The position numbers were made by a program, and so were the translations under genes. Shown piece by piece: positions 50,263 through 59,592 of a DNA stretch of 64,000 nt. Source of the DNA: BM520 sp964594665. GTDB taxonomy: Bacteria > Bacteroidota > Bacteroidia > Bacteroidales > BM520. Below the pieces are notes generated by a model that worked only from the letters and a program-made list of their open reading frames with translations, did not search any database and was not told the origin of the DNA. The stretch lies in assembly GCA_964594665.1 (NCBI GenBank), contig CAZQNY010000001.1:1-64000 (forward strand), written 5' to 3'. How positions within the stretch are numbered: the first letter of the stretch is position 1; every line of letters begins with the position of its first letter.

Positions 50263-53200
50263 ATGAATATTTACGATTATATAAAAAGTCATATTCTTGT
50301 TCTTGACGGAGCCACAGGAACAATGATTCAACGCTACAACCTTGGTGAGGATGATTTTCGTGGTGAATTATATGCCGGTCATCCTGTTAATCTGAATGGA
50401 TGCAACGATCTTTTGTGTATAACAAAACCGGAGATCATGAAAGAAATCCATCTTTCATACCTGCAGGCCGGGGCGAACATTATTGAAACGAATTCTTTTA
50501 ATGCGAACAGCATCTCGATGGTTGATTATGCGCTGGAAGAACAATGCTATACCATCAACAGAGCTGCCGCAGCCATTGCCAAAGAAGCAGCAACAGAGTT
50601 TTTTGCATCCAATCCGGAGCAGCCGGCATGGGTGGCCGGTTCCATGGGGCCAACAAACCGTTCTGCCAGTATCTCTCCTGATATCCAAAACCCGGGTGCA
50701 AGAAATATCTCGTTTGACCAACTTGTGGAGGCGTATTATGAACAGGCGAATGGCCTTATGGATGGCGGAGCAGATTTATTGCTTGTGGAAACAGTCTTTG
50801 ACACACTGAACTGCAAGGCCGCCCTTTTTGCGATAGATAAACTATTCGCCGATAAAGGAAAAAAAGTCCCTGTAATGGTTTCTGTTACTATTTCTGATGC
50901 CAGCGGACGAACCCTTTCAGGGCAGACACTTGAAGCATTTGTAACCTCCATTGAGCATTTTGACTTGTTCTCCATTGGCTTGAACTGTTCTTTAGGACCT
51001 GAACAACTCATCCCGTTTATAAGTCAGCTATCACAAATTGCCAATTCCTATGTTAGTGTTCATCCCAATGCTGGGTTGCCAGATGAAATGGGGAATTACA
51101 ACCAGTCGGCAGAGGATATGGGCCGGTTTGCCCTGGAATATGCACAAAATGGATGGATTAATATTATGGGTGGCTGCTGCGGTACCTCTCCGGATCATAT
51201 TCAGGCAATTGCAAACGCTGTTAATAGCCAAAAACCACGATTACTGCCCGGGAAAAGCGCTGTATCGAAGTTGTCGGGACTGGAAAACCTTCTTATCACC
51301 AAAGAGAATAACTTTATTAATATTGGTGAGAGAACCAATGTTGCCGGATCACGGAAATTTGCCAGGTTAATTCGTGAGAAAAATTATGCCGAGGCTCTGA
51401 GTGTAGCCAGAAACCAAGTGGATAACGGAGCCCAGATAATTGATATCTGCATGGATGACGCCATGATTGATGCACCTCAGGCAATGCAGGAATTTCTTAA
51501 CCTTATTGGCTCTGATCCTGATATCGCACGTGTGCCTGTAATGATTGATTCCTCTGACTGGGAAGTTATTCTGTCAGGGCTGAAATGTACACAGGGAAAA
51601 TGTGTTATTAACTCCATAAGCCTGAAGGAAGGGGAGGAGCCCTTTTTGGAAAAAGCCACCCTCTTAAGAAAATTTGGTGCTGCCGTTGTTGTCATGCTGT
51701 TTGATAAAAACGGCCAGGCTGTGGATTTTCATAGTCGCATTGCCATTGCTCAACGATCCTATGATTTACTCGTCTTGAAAGCGGGTTATAACCCTTATGA
51801 TATTGTTATCGACCCGAATATACTGGCTGTTGCTACGGGTATGAAGGAGCATGATTCTTATGCTGTTGATTTTATCCGTTCCATTGGATGGATTAAAGAG
51901 AACCTGCCCGGAGTGAAGATCTCCGGCGGTGTCAGTAACCTTTCATTTTCCTTCCGGGGCAACAATACCGTTCGTGAAGCCATGCACAGCGTATTTCTTT
52001 ATCACGCCATAAAAAACGGAATGGATATGGCGATTGTAAATCCCGGAATGCAGGTCACTTACGATGATATTGAGCCTCAACTCAAACAAGCTGTTGAAGA
52101 TGTTATCTTAAACCGCCACCCGGAAAGTGCCACTGTCCTGACTGAAATTGCATCCTCTTTTTCCAATCAAAACAAAAAGGAAGAACAAATTCAACAATGG
52201 CGGTCATTGCCAATTGTTGAAAGAATAAAATATGCCCTTTTGCACGGAATATCGGATTATGCTCATGAAGATATGGCAGAGGCGCTGGAATATTATGAAA
52301 AGGCTGTTGATATCATCGACGGGCCGTTGATGCATGCAATGAATGAAGTGGGCGATCGGTTTGGTGCCGGAAAAATGTTTCTGCCTCAGGTGGTGAAAAG
52401 CGCCAGAGCAATGCGGATTATGGTGGATATTATCCGCCCGGAAATAGAGAAACAGGAAATGGATGCCAAAACACAAAGCGCCGGGAAAATTCTACTGGCA
52501 ACAGTAAAAGGCGATGTGCATGATATTGGTAAAAATATCCTTTCGGTGATTCTTTCCTGCAATAATTTTGAAATCATTGACCTTGGCGTGATGATTCCGG
52601 GAGAGAAAATCCTTCAGGCTGCAATAGAGCATAATGTGGATATGATTGCGTTAAGCGGACTAATCACCCCTTCGCTGCATGAAATGACTAATGTTGCCCG
52701 GCTTATGCAGGATGCAGGATTAAAGATCCCATTGATGGTTGGAGGCGCAACGACTTCCGAATTGCATACTGCTGTGAAGATAGCACCTGTTTATCCGGCA
52801 GGAGTCGTATTACATGCCCGTGATGCTTCGGTAGCGGCTTCTATCGCCTGGAATGCTCTCGTATCTGATGATCGTGAACAGTGGAATAAAGATCTGAAAA
52901 TACGCTATGAAAAGATAAAGTCTGAGTATAAAAATGAAACTTCTGAACTTGTACCGCTTGAAAAAGCCCGTATAAACGGTTTTAAAATCCATGCGGATTA
53001 TAACCCTCCTCAACCGGCATCATTGGAAATGAATATGGTGGAAGCGAAAGCTGAAGATCTTATACCTTTTATCAACTGGCGCGCATTTTATCATGCCTGG
53101 AAAGTAAAAGATAATGAAGCACTGGCTCTTCAGAAAGAAGCGCTTGAGTTTTTGAAGAAGTATGGAGATAAATACCTTATCAGAGCAATATGCCAGATAT

Positions 53201-53805
53201 TTCCGGTTGAAAAACAGGGTGACAGCGTAATTATTCTGGATAAAGAGAGAGTATCGACAGGCAAAAAACTTGAATTTCTACGCAAACAGCAGCCTCCAAC
53301 CTATTGTCTGAGCGATTTTCTTAAAGAAAGTGGTGATTTTCTGGGGCTTTTTGCCGCCTCTGTTCACTGCAATTTTCCTACAGATGACGAAATGGCATCC
53401 CTTATGCGGGATAGTCTTGCTGACAGGCTTGTGGAGGCTTCCGCTGAGTTAATTCATTTCCTTTGCCGTAAGCTCTGGTGGCGTTTTAGCAAAGAAAAAG
53501 GTGTTCCTGCTGAACTTAAAAAAGGTCACTACCAGGGAATCCGTCCTGCTCCGGGGTATCCCATATGGCCCGATCATTCAGAAAAGAAAACAGTACTTGA
53601 TCTGCTGAATGCTCAGGAAAATATTGATATCCAACTATCTGAAAATTTCGCAATGATACCACAGTCATCGGTGTGTGGCGCCATATTCAGCCATCCTGAT
53701 TCACGCTATTTTATTATTAATGAGACAGGAGATGATCAGAAAATGGATTATGCAAAACGGAAAAATTTGAATATTAACGACCTGGAATCCCTTGGAATAA
53801 AATAG
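50263..53805 (+). CDS. metH: Cobalamin-dependent methionine synthase MetH
   Basis: Moves a methyl group from methyltetrahydrofolate via cobalamin to homocysteine. It is 1180 residues with the full domain set: homocysteine-binding barrel (1-about 325; zinc cysteines in LNCSLG and IMGGCCGT), pterin-binding barrel (about 350-610; INIGERTNVAGS), helical cap and B12 domain (about 650-890; GDVHDIGKN with the lower-ligand His near 753), and AdoMet activation domain (about 925-1180; RPAPGYPIWPDHSEK). It is the typical full-length form. metF follows 5 bp later, so the folate supply and its use are made together. Confidence 0.96.
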   Translation: MNIYDYIKSHILVLDGATGTMIQRYNLGEDDFRGELYAGHPVNLNGCNDLLCITKPEIMKEIHLSYLQAGANIIETNSFNANSISMVDYALEEQCYTINRAAAAIAKEAATEFFASNPEQPAWVAGSMGPTNRSASISPDIQNPGARNISFDQLVEAYYEQANGLMDGGADLLLVETVFDTLNCKAALFAIDKLFADKGKKVPVMVSVTISDASGRTLSGQTLEAFVTSIEHFDLFSIGLNCSLGPEQLIPFISQLSQIANSYVSVHPNAGLPDEMGNYNQSAEDMGRFALEYAQNGWINIMGGCCGTSPDHIQAIANAVNSQKPRLLPGKSAVSKLSGLENLLITKENNFINIGERTNVAGSRKFARLIREKNYAEALSVARNQVDNGAQIIDICMDDAMIDAPQAMQEFLNLIGSDPDIARVPVMIDSSDWEVILSGLKCTQGKCVINSISLKEGEEPFLEKATLLRKFGAAVVVMLFDKNGQAVDFHSRIAIAQRSYDLLVLKAGYNPYDIVIDPNILAVATGMKEHDSYAVDFIRSIGWIKENLPGVKISGGVSNLSFSFRGNNTVREAMHSVFLYHAIKNGMDMAIVNPGMQVTYDDIEPQLKQAVEDVILNRHPESATVLTEIASSFSNQNKKEEQIQQWRSLPIVERIKYALLHGISDYAHEDMAEALEYYEKAVDIIDGPLMHAMNEVGDRFGAGKMFLPQVVKSARAMRIMVDIIRPEIEKQEMDAKTQSAGKILLATVKGDVHDIGKNILSVILSCNNFEIIDLGVMIPGEKILQAAIEHNVDMIALSGLITPSLHEMTNVARLMQDAGLKIPLMVGGATTSELHTAVKIAPVYPAGVVLHARDASVAASIAWNALVSDDREQWNKDLKIRYEKIKSEYKNETSELVPLEKARINGFKIHADYNPPQPASLEMNMVEAKAEDLIPFINWRAFYHAWKVKDNEALALQKEALEFLKKYGDKYLIRAICQIFPVEKQGDSVIILDKERVSTGKKLEFLRKQQPPTYCLSDFLKESGDFLGLFAASVHCNFPTDDEMASLMRDSLADRLVEASAELIHFLCRKLWWRFSKEKGVPAELKKGHYQGIRPAPGYPIWPDHSEKKTVLDLLNAQENIDIQLSENFAMIPQSSVCGAIFSHPDSRYFIINETGDDQKMDYAKRKNLNINDLESLGIK

Positions 53806-53810
53806 AAACA

Positions 53811-54767
53811 ATGAAAGTTATTGATATTATTCATAATGCAAAAAAGCCATTCTTTGCTGTAGAATTTTTACCTCCTTTGAAAGGGCACTCTATGGAAAAG
53901 ATCGATAAGGCTTTTTCCAATATTGCGGATCTGAATCCGGCATATATAAATTTTACTATTCACCAAAAGGAGATTGTTTATCGTGAACGTGAAGACGGGC
54001 TCCTTGAACGGTGCATTGTAACCAAACGTCCGGGAACCATTGGGTTATCAGCTGCTGTAATGTATAAACACAATATTACTGTGGTTCCGCATGTAATTTG
54101 TGGTGGTTTTTCGAAAGAAGAAACTGAAGATGCCCTTATCGAGCTCAATTTCCTGGGCCTGGAAAATGTGTTTGCCTTACGTGGAGATCCTCCGGCAGGG
54201 CAAAAGCTCTATGTCCCGGAGAAAAACGGTCATAAATATGCTTCTGACCTGGTGGCACAGATTAAAGAAATGAATAACGGTAATTATCTCGATCCCAATA
54301 TCAAAAATCCTGATGCTTCGGAATTTTGTATTGGCGTGGCAGGTTATCCCGAGAAGCATCTGGAAGCTCCCAACCCCGAAACAGATCTGATGCATCTGAA
54401 GAAAAAAGTTGATGCCGGCGCTGATTACATCGTAACTCAAATGTTTTTTATCAACGAACGATTTTATGAATTTGTCGATAATTGCCGAAGTATCGGTATA
54501 TCTGTGCCCATAATTCCCGGTATAAAACCCATTACCATGCGAACGGATGTTGATCTATTGCCAAAAACATTCAATATCGACCTGCCTTCGGCGTTATGCA
54601 ATGAAATACGAAATGTTGAAACCAATGCCGGGGCCAGAGCTATCGGCACCAAATACGCCATAGAACAGGTTAATGACCTTTTGAACCATGGCGTACAAGG
54701 TATTCATTTCTTTTCGCTGGGAATGACAAAAAATATTAGGGAGATTGTGCAGAAGACAATCCTGTAG
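53811..54767 (+). CDS. metF: Methylenetetrahydrofolate reductase MetF
   Basis: Reduces methylenetetrahydrofolate to methyltetrahydrofolate with FAD and NAD(P)H, the methyl source for MetH. It is 318 residues long. Marks: the start segment FFAVEFLPP (catalytic Glu), INFTIHQ, FALRGDPP, GVAGYPEKH (FAD region) and QMFFINERFY. It is cotranscribed with metH (5 bp apart) and converges on the nucleotidyltransferase gene. Confidence 0.95.
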   Translation: MKVIDIIHNAKKPFFAVEFLPPLKGHSMEKIDKAFSNIADLNPAYINFTIHQKEIVYREREDGLLERCIVTKRPGTIGLSAAVMYKHNITVVPHVICGGFSKEETEDALIELNFLGLENVFALRGDPPAGQKLYVPEKNGHKYASDLVAQIKEMNNGNYLDPNIKNPDASEFCIGVAGYPEKHLEAPNPETDLMHLKKKVDAGADYIVTQMFFINERFYEFVDNCRSIGISVPIIPGIKPITMRTDVDLLPKTFNIDLPSALCNEIRNVETNAGARAIGTKYAIEQVNDLLNHGVQGIHFFSLGMTKNIREIVQKTIL

Positions 54768-54772
54768 TCGAA

Positions 54773-55672
54773 TTACGACCAGAGCTGCTGAGGATAATCA
54801 CCAGTATTTGCGAGCTCTTTCAAACGCTCAACAGCAGCTTCTTTATCTTCTTTGTAGGTTATACCAAACCATTCAGCAGAAGTATTCAGCACCTTCGCCT
54901 GACGGGTATTCGATTTGATAAGATTATCCACTACAAAGGGGATATAGATCTCGGATTTCAGATTTCCTGCTTCCTTACCAATAAATTCATGGAACTGCTG
55001 CTCTATATAATCAAAGATATCAGGAGTAAAACCCCAGAAGTTCATAGATACTGTTTCATCGCCTGTCAGGGGTTTCATCTCACCATTTTCATCCTGGTAT
55101 TTTATTATTTCGCTTTCGCGGATAATCTTAGTACGCTCTACGATACCATCGAGATACCCTTCTAAATTGGTAGTACAAACACCACGCGAAACGGAACCAT
55201 GATCGGAGAGTGTTTTTTGAATGGGATACCCAACCATTGAGTATTCTGCTTTGTCGAGGTTTTTCAAATGATCAGCCATGGTTTTAAAAGCATCAAAGCC
55301 GTAAAAATCGTCGGCATTGATGGCCGCAAAGTTTTCATTGACCACATCTTTTGCCACCAGCACAGCATGTGCCGTACCCCATGGTTTTACCCTGTCGGGA
55401 TGTACTTCGATTCCTTCCGGTACATTGTGAAGCTCCTGGAAAACTACTTCACAGGGAATATAATTTTCAATTTTTGAGATCACATGTTTTTTAAAATCCT
55501 CCTCGATATTTTTACGGATTACAAAAACAATTTTCCCAAATCCGGCACGCATGGCATCATAAGCAGAATAATCGAGGATGGTTTCACCGGAAGGCCCCAT
55601 TTTGTCAAGTTGTTTAACCGATCCATAACGGGAGCCGATTCCTGCAGCAAGTATTACTAACGTTGGTTTCAT
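54773..55672 (-). CDS. Sugar-nucleotide-type nucleotidyltransferase
   Basis: A 299-residue NTP-transferase. The N-terminal nucleotide-binding loop is LAAGIGSRYGSVKQ (8-21), followed by GETILDYS and INADDFYGF (metal-binding Asp). Proteins of this group are often annotated as mannose-1-phosphate or other sugar-phosphate nucleotidyltransferases; no partner gene tells the sugar. The start at 55672 (MKPTLVILAAG) is chosen because a TATTTTTG box lies within the 12 codons upstream. It is monocistronic on the minus strand. Confidence 0.85.
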   Translation of the reverse strand: MKPTLVILAAGIGSRYGSVKQLDKMGPSGETILDYSAYDAMRAGFGKIVFVIRKNIEEDFKKHVISKIENYIPCEVVFQELHNVPEGIEVHPDRVKPWGTAHAVLVAKDVVNENFAAINADDFYGFDAFKTMADHLKNLDKAEYSMVGYPIQKTLSDHGSVSRGVCTTNLEGYLDGIVERTKIIRESEIIKYQDENGEMKPLTGDETVSMNFWGFTPDIFDYIEQQFHEFIGKEAGNLKSEIYIPFVVDNLIKSNTRQAKVLNTSAEWFGITYKEDKEAAVERLKELANTGDYPQQLWS

Positions 55673-55688
55673 CTTTATGAGTTTTTGG

Positions 55689-55696
55689 CAAAAATA
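55689..55696 (-). promoter_or_regulatory. Putative -7 box of the nucleotidyltransferase gene
   Basis: TATTTTTG on the minus strand, 16 bases before the ATG at 55672; full consensus match. Confidence 0.55.
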
Positions 55697-55798
55697 AGTG
55701 ATTATCATAATTATTACACAATGCTCTTCAAAGAAATCAAAAAGTTCCTCCCAGAAAAAATATTGGCGCTCTTTGTGACTCCTAAATGTTACTTTGTC

Positions 55799-56470
55799 TT
55801 AAAACTGTTCATTAAATATTTTTTGAAAATTTGAATGCAGGACTAATTGTAAAGCACTGATATTGAGTTCATAAAGATTACAGTATTCATGATAAAGTAT
55901 TTCAATCTTTATCTCCCCGTCATCCGTTTCCATAAACAACCGTTCCACAGGAATATTACGAAAGGCGTCAATACTTTTCTGGCTTTTCAATGCACGTTCG
56001 CTAAAGCTGAAATAGAAATTGTGTTTTAGCAATTGTTTTGTCTGGTCAATATTCCCGGAAAAGCCATGCAGAATCCAGGGCATGCCGGGGCGAACCTCTT
56101 TGTGGATTTTAAGGATCCGCTCTGTCATACGCACATTGTGAATTATTAACGGTTTTTCAAGCGATTCTGAAATTTCAATATGATATCTGAAGATTTTTTC
56201 CTGCGATTCAATATCCGGCCCCCGTAAACGATCAAGCCCTGATTCCCCTATAGCAATAATCTCCTTCCTGTTAAAATCCTCTATCCCTGGCATTTGTTTA
56301 CATTCTTCAATGTACCACGGATGAACTCCCAAAGAATAATATGCTCCTGGCAAAATTATCTCAGGGCTGTATTCATGTGCCATAATATTATGAATCCGAA
56401 TAACATTCGCTTCAATTTCTTTGCTGTGCGAATGGATATCGATCAGGGGTATTTCGGGTGGGTTATGCAT
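55799..56470 (-). CDS. TatD-family metal-dependent hydrolase
   Basis: A 223-residue member of the TatD deoxyribonuclease group of amidohydrolase barrels. Marks: LIDIHSHS (metal-binding His pair), SLGVHPWYI, AIGESGLD (bridging Glu), KPLIIHNVR, ILHGFSGN and FMETDDG (last Asp). It is shorter than the 260-residue standard, the form usual in Bacteroidota. It overlaps cutC by 8 bp and is the last gene of the GH20-cutC-tatD operon. No clear terminator follows. Confidence 0.88.
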   Translation of the reverse strand: MHNPPEIPLIDIHSHSKEIEANVIRIHNIMAHEYSPEIILPGAYYSLGVHPWYIEECKQMPGIEDFNRKEIIAIGESGLDRLRGPDIESQEKIFRYHIEISESLEKPLIIHNVRMTERILKIHKEVRPGMPWILHGFSGNIDQTKQLLKHNFYFSFSERALKSQKSIDAFRNIPVERLFMETDDGEIKIEILYHEYCNLYELNISALQLVLHSNFQKIFNEQF

Positions 56471-57209
56471 TGGCAGCTATTATAACCTCATTAACAATAT
56501 CAGCATCGGTTTGTCTTCTGTTCCACTCTTCATCAGCTGAAAGACTTCCCATCGGCAGGCGGGTTCTGAATAGCATCTGCGAAGGGTAGGGGCGGCGTGC
56601 CGAAAGATGAAAGGTTTTTGCACCTGTCATTTCGGCCATTTTCATAATGTTACTCTTGTTGATACCACTACCGGGCATTATATCAATACGGCCCTGAGCC
56701 TTTTCAACCATTTGTCGGATGATCTCAACACCCTCAGGTGCTTTTACGGCTCCTCCTGAAGTCAGGATAGTTTCAAAACCAATGTTTATTATATCTTCCA
56801 GTGCCTTCACCGGATCTGATGCCACATCGAATGCCCGGTGAAAAGTTGTGCTCATGGGTCGTGCAAACTCAATCAGTTCAATATTACGCTGCACATCAAC
56901 ATTTCCATATTTATCCAGAATGCCAAATACTACACCATCTACACCGGCGTCTTTACAAAACAGAATATCCTGCTTCATGATTTCAAACTCCTCATCAGAA
57001 TAGAGAAAATCACCGCCCCTGGGCCGGATAATTACATGCAGCTTTATGGAGAGCTTTTTTCGTGCGGTAACAATCGCACCTGCTGAAGGAGTACATCCTC
57101 CTTCCGGAATATTTTCGCACAACTCTACCCGAAACGCACCGCCTTTTTCAGCTTCTACAGCCGAAAATACCGAGTTGGCACATACTTCAATACGAATGTT
57201 GCTTTTCAT
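56463..57209 (-). CDS. cutC: CutC family copper-homeostasis protein
   Basis: A 248-residue TIM-barrel protein. Marks: EVCANSVFSAVEAEKGGAFRVELC (quoted by its ends EVCANS and RVELCEN), GGCTPSAG, VIIRPRGGDF, AGVDGVVFG, TFHRAFD and LTSGG. CutC was linked to copper tolerance in E. coli, but its true role is still uncertain. Its start overlaps the GH20 stop by one base (TAATG) and its end overlaps tatD by 8 bp, so all three are coupled. Confidence 0.92.
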   Translation of the reverse strand: MKSNIRIEVCANSVFSAVEAEKGGAFRVELCENIPEGGCTPSAGAIVTARKKLSIKLHVIIRPRGGDFLYSDEEFEIMKQDILFCKDAGVDGVVFGILDKYGNVDVQRNIELIEFARPMSTTFHRAFDVASDPVKALEDIINIGFETILTSGGAVKAPEGVEIIRQMVEKAQGRIDIMPGSGINKSNIMKMAEMTGAKTFHLSARRPYPSQMLFRTRLPMGSLSADEEWNRRQTDADIVNEVIIAANA

Positions 57210-59557
57210 TACTCTTCTATTACTACTTCATCAACAAAAAGCCATGCAGGATTTCCTGCGCCTTTATGCCAGGCGGGTAGCATGCCGGCATTCTTTGCCA
57301 CAACCTTCACATAGCGTCCTGATACCGATTCTGTGTTAACAATAAACGGCACTATCTGATTCTCTCCTGTTTGATGATTAAAAGTGTGACTTTTGCTTCC
57401 AATCATTTTATAATCTTTACCATCTGCAGAGATAAAAACCTGTACCTCCTGTGGAAGAAATATCCATCTGTTGGCCATTGCAAGTGCATTAACTCTTACC
57501 CTGTTGACATACTCTTCTTTTTTGAGATCGACAGTCAATACCATGTCATTACCTTTAAATCCCAGCCACTGGCCATCGGTATGCTGCCACGAGCCAAATA
57601 ATCCATTAAGGAGTGTTCGGGGACCATCGCACCTGTATTTTTCCTCCGGCAGGAATTGTAATCTGCCGGCCTTCCCAATGCCTTTATGCAGGGCGATGCC
57701 CGTAGTATTCATTTTTTCCCTGGGCTTGCCATCTTTGTAGGCAATGGCATTTATTGTACATGATTGATCCACAACAAAAGCCTGATCATATTTTGCAGAT
57801 GTAGTATCAGGGATTGTACCATCCATTGTGTAATAGATCGCATCGGCAAAGGCTTCAGTGGAGAGAACAATATGAAAATTGTTATTCGTTGAATCATAGT
57901 GTGTTTCAGCTACCACTTTATAAGATCCTTCACAATAATTTACATCCATATATTCGAAACGAACAAAAATATCCGCTAATCTGCTTCTGAAATTCTCCCA
58001 ACCTGTTCGTTTTTCTTCTGTCCACAGCTTTTCCGCCAAAGCAGTCATTCTGGGCACCACCATATATTCAGCGTGTTCTGGAGTTTTAACCCATTCGGTC
58101 CAGAGGTTTCCCTGACCACCGAGGATGTGTTTTGCTTCCTCATCGTTTAATGCTTCCGGAGTAGGGTTGAAGGAGTAGACTTTTTTCAGTGTAGTATAGC
58201 CACCAATAGCTTCCGGCTGGAATTCGGGGTCAGCCTGATAGTAATCGAAATAGCAGTGCGAAACGGGGCACATAATGGCATCATGACCCGAACGAGCTGC
58301 TTCAATACCGCCTTCCATGCCACGCCATGACATAACAGTAGCTTCCGGTGCCAGACCACCTTCCAGAATCTCGTCCCATCCAATAAGCTGCTTGTCATGG
58401 GCGATAAGATATTTTTCCATACGCCTGATAAAATAGCTCTGCAGCTCTTCAACATTGGAAAGGCCTTCATTTTTTATGCGTTTCTGACACTTTGGACAGG
58501 TTTCCCATGCGGTTTTTGTTGCTTCATCACCACCTATATGTATATATGGGGCAGGAAAGAGTTCCATAACTTCATCCAGCACATCTTCCAGAAATTCAAA
58601 TACCTGTTCATTTCCAGCACAAAAAATATCATCATTGGGCCAGTATGAACCTGGTTGCACATAGTAAGGACCTCCGGTACAGCCCAGTTCAGGGTATGCA
58701 GCAAGAACCTCACAGGAGTGCCCGGGCATTTCAATTTCAGGTATTACCATTACCTGCCGCTGTGCTGCATATGCTACGATCTCTTTAATTTCATCCTGAG
58801 TGTAATAACCACCATAAGTAGCCTTTTCGCCGGGTTCAGGTGGTGTTACTTCACGCCAGGGCATATCTTCACGATCTACACGCCAGGCTGCAATCTCCTG
58901 AAGCTTAGGATACTTCTTTATCTCTATGCGCCAGCCATTGTCATCTGTTAAATGCCAGTGGAAGACATTCATTTTATGAAATGCAATTAAATCGATATAC
59001 TTCTTAATAAACTCAACAGGGAAAAAATGCCTGCTTACATCCAGGTGCATTCCCCGCCATGAATATGCCGGCTGATCGCTGATCTGAACACAGGGGATAC
59101 GTATTTTTTTCATCTTCCCTGACGATTCAATCTGAGGAGGCATCATCTGACGCAAAGTCTGAAAACTATAAAAAATACCGGCTACAGACGATGCATTTAT
59201 ACTGATAACGCCATTGCGTACCTGAAGCGAATAGCTCCCATCTTTTTCATCTGATGGCTTTAGATTAAGCAATATTGTATTGGAAGATGATTCTATCTCT
59301 GCCAGTGAGGCATGATCCAATTTAATTCCGGATCCGTTTTCAATAAATGCTGTAAACCAGTCAACTGCATCTTTTAATGCCTTATTATCAGTGTCGTAAG
59401 CGATTCTTGTTTTTGCATTTATCTCGAAATTGCCTGAACGAGGGAAATTCATAACGGGTTTGGGCGTTATATCAACCTGCTCAGGTTGTGAGCAACTGTA
59501 AAAAAACAATACTCCTGTAAGCGTTAGAATTAGGGGTAAAAAACGTAAAATTTTCAT
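57209..59557 (-). CDS. GH20 beta-N-acetylhexosaminidase lipoprotein
   Basis: A 782-residue enzyme that releases N-acetylglucosamine or N-acetylgalactosamine from glycan ends. The start at 59557 gives a lipoprotein signal with lipobox YSC (Cys22). Domains in order: GH20b (about 30-150), GH20 barrel (about 155-500; GMHLDVSRHFF, HWHLTDDNGWRI, and the catalytic D-E pair in HIGGDEATKTAW), a chitobiase-type C-terminal domain (about 520-620; YYTMDGTIPD) and a discoidin-like F5/8C domain at the end. It is the first gene of the operon with cutC and tatD. The upstream ATG 13 codons earlier lies within the promoter area. Confidence 0.93.
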   Translation of the reverse strand: MKILRFLPLILTLTGVLFFYSCSQPEQVDITPKPVMNFPRSGNFEINAKTRIAYDTDNKALKDAVDWFTAFIENGSGIKLDHASLAEIESSSNTILLNLKPSDEKDGSYSLQVRNGVISINASSVAGIFYSFQTLRQMMPPQIESSGKMKKIRIPCVQISDQPAYSWRGMHLDVSRHFFPVEFIKKYIDLIAFHKMNVFHWHLTDDNGWRIEIKKYPKLQEIAAWRVDREDMPWREVTPPEPGEKATYGGYYTQDEIKEIVAYAAQRQVMVIPEIEMPGHSCEVLAAYPELGCTGGPYYVQPGSYWPNDDIFCAGNEQVFEFLEDVLDEVMELFPAPYIHIGGDEATKTAWETCPKCQKRIKNEGLSNVEELQSYFIRRMEKYLIAHDKQLIGWDEILEGGLAPEATVMSWRGMEGGIEAARSGHDAIMCPVSHCYFDYYQADPEFQPEAIGGYTTLKKVYSFNPTPEALNDEEAKHILGGQGNLWTEWVKTPEHAEYMVVPRMTALAEKLWTEEKRTGWENFRSRLADIFVRFEYMDVNYCEGSYKVVAETHYDSTNNNFHIVLSTEAFADAIYYTMDGTIPDTTSAKYDQAFVVDQSCTINAIAYKDGKPREKMNTTGIALHKGIGKAGRLQFLPEEKYRCDGPRTLLNGLFGSWQHTDGQWLGFKGNDMVLTVDLKKEEYVNRVRVNALAMANRWIFLPQEVQVFISADGKDYKMIGSKSHTFNHQTGENQIVPFIVNTESVSGRYVKVVAKNAGMLPAWHKGAGNPAWLFVDEVVIEE

Positions 59558-59578
59558 GTGGGGTGTGTTTTGATCTCC

Positions 59579-59586
59579 CAAAAATA
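59579..59586 (-). promoter_or_regulatory. Putative -7 box of the GH20-cutC-tatD operon
   Basis: TATTTTTG on the minus strand, 21 bases before the ATG at 59557; full consensus match, just after the stop of the 471-residue gene. Confidence 0.55.
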
Positions 59587-59592
59587 GTGAAA

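Noticed and set aside
50204..50263. Cobalamin or SAM riboswitch before metH
   Set aside because: The gap is 58 bases and is taken up by a promoter with a very short leader; no room or motif for a riboswitch.
54767..54800. Terminator between metF and the nucleotidyltransferase gene
   Set aside because: The gtcg/cgac stem is only 4 bp and has no T-run on either strand.
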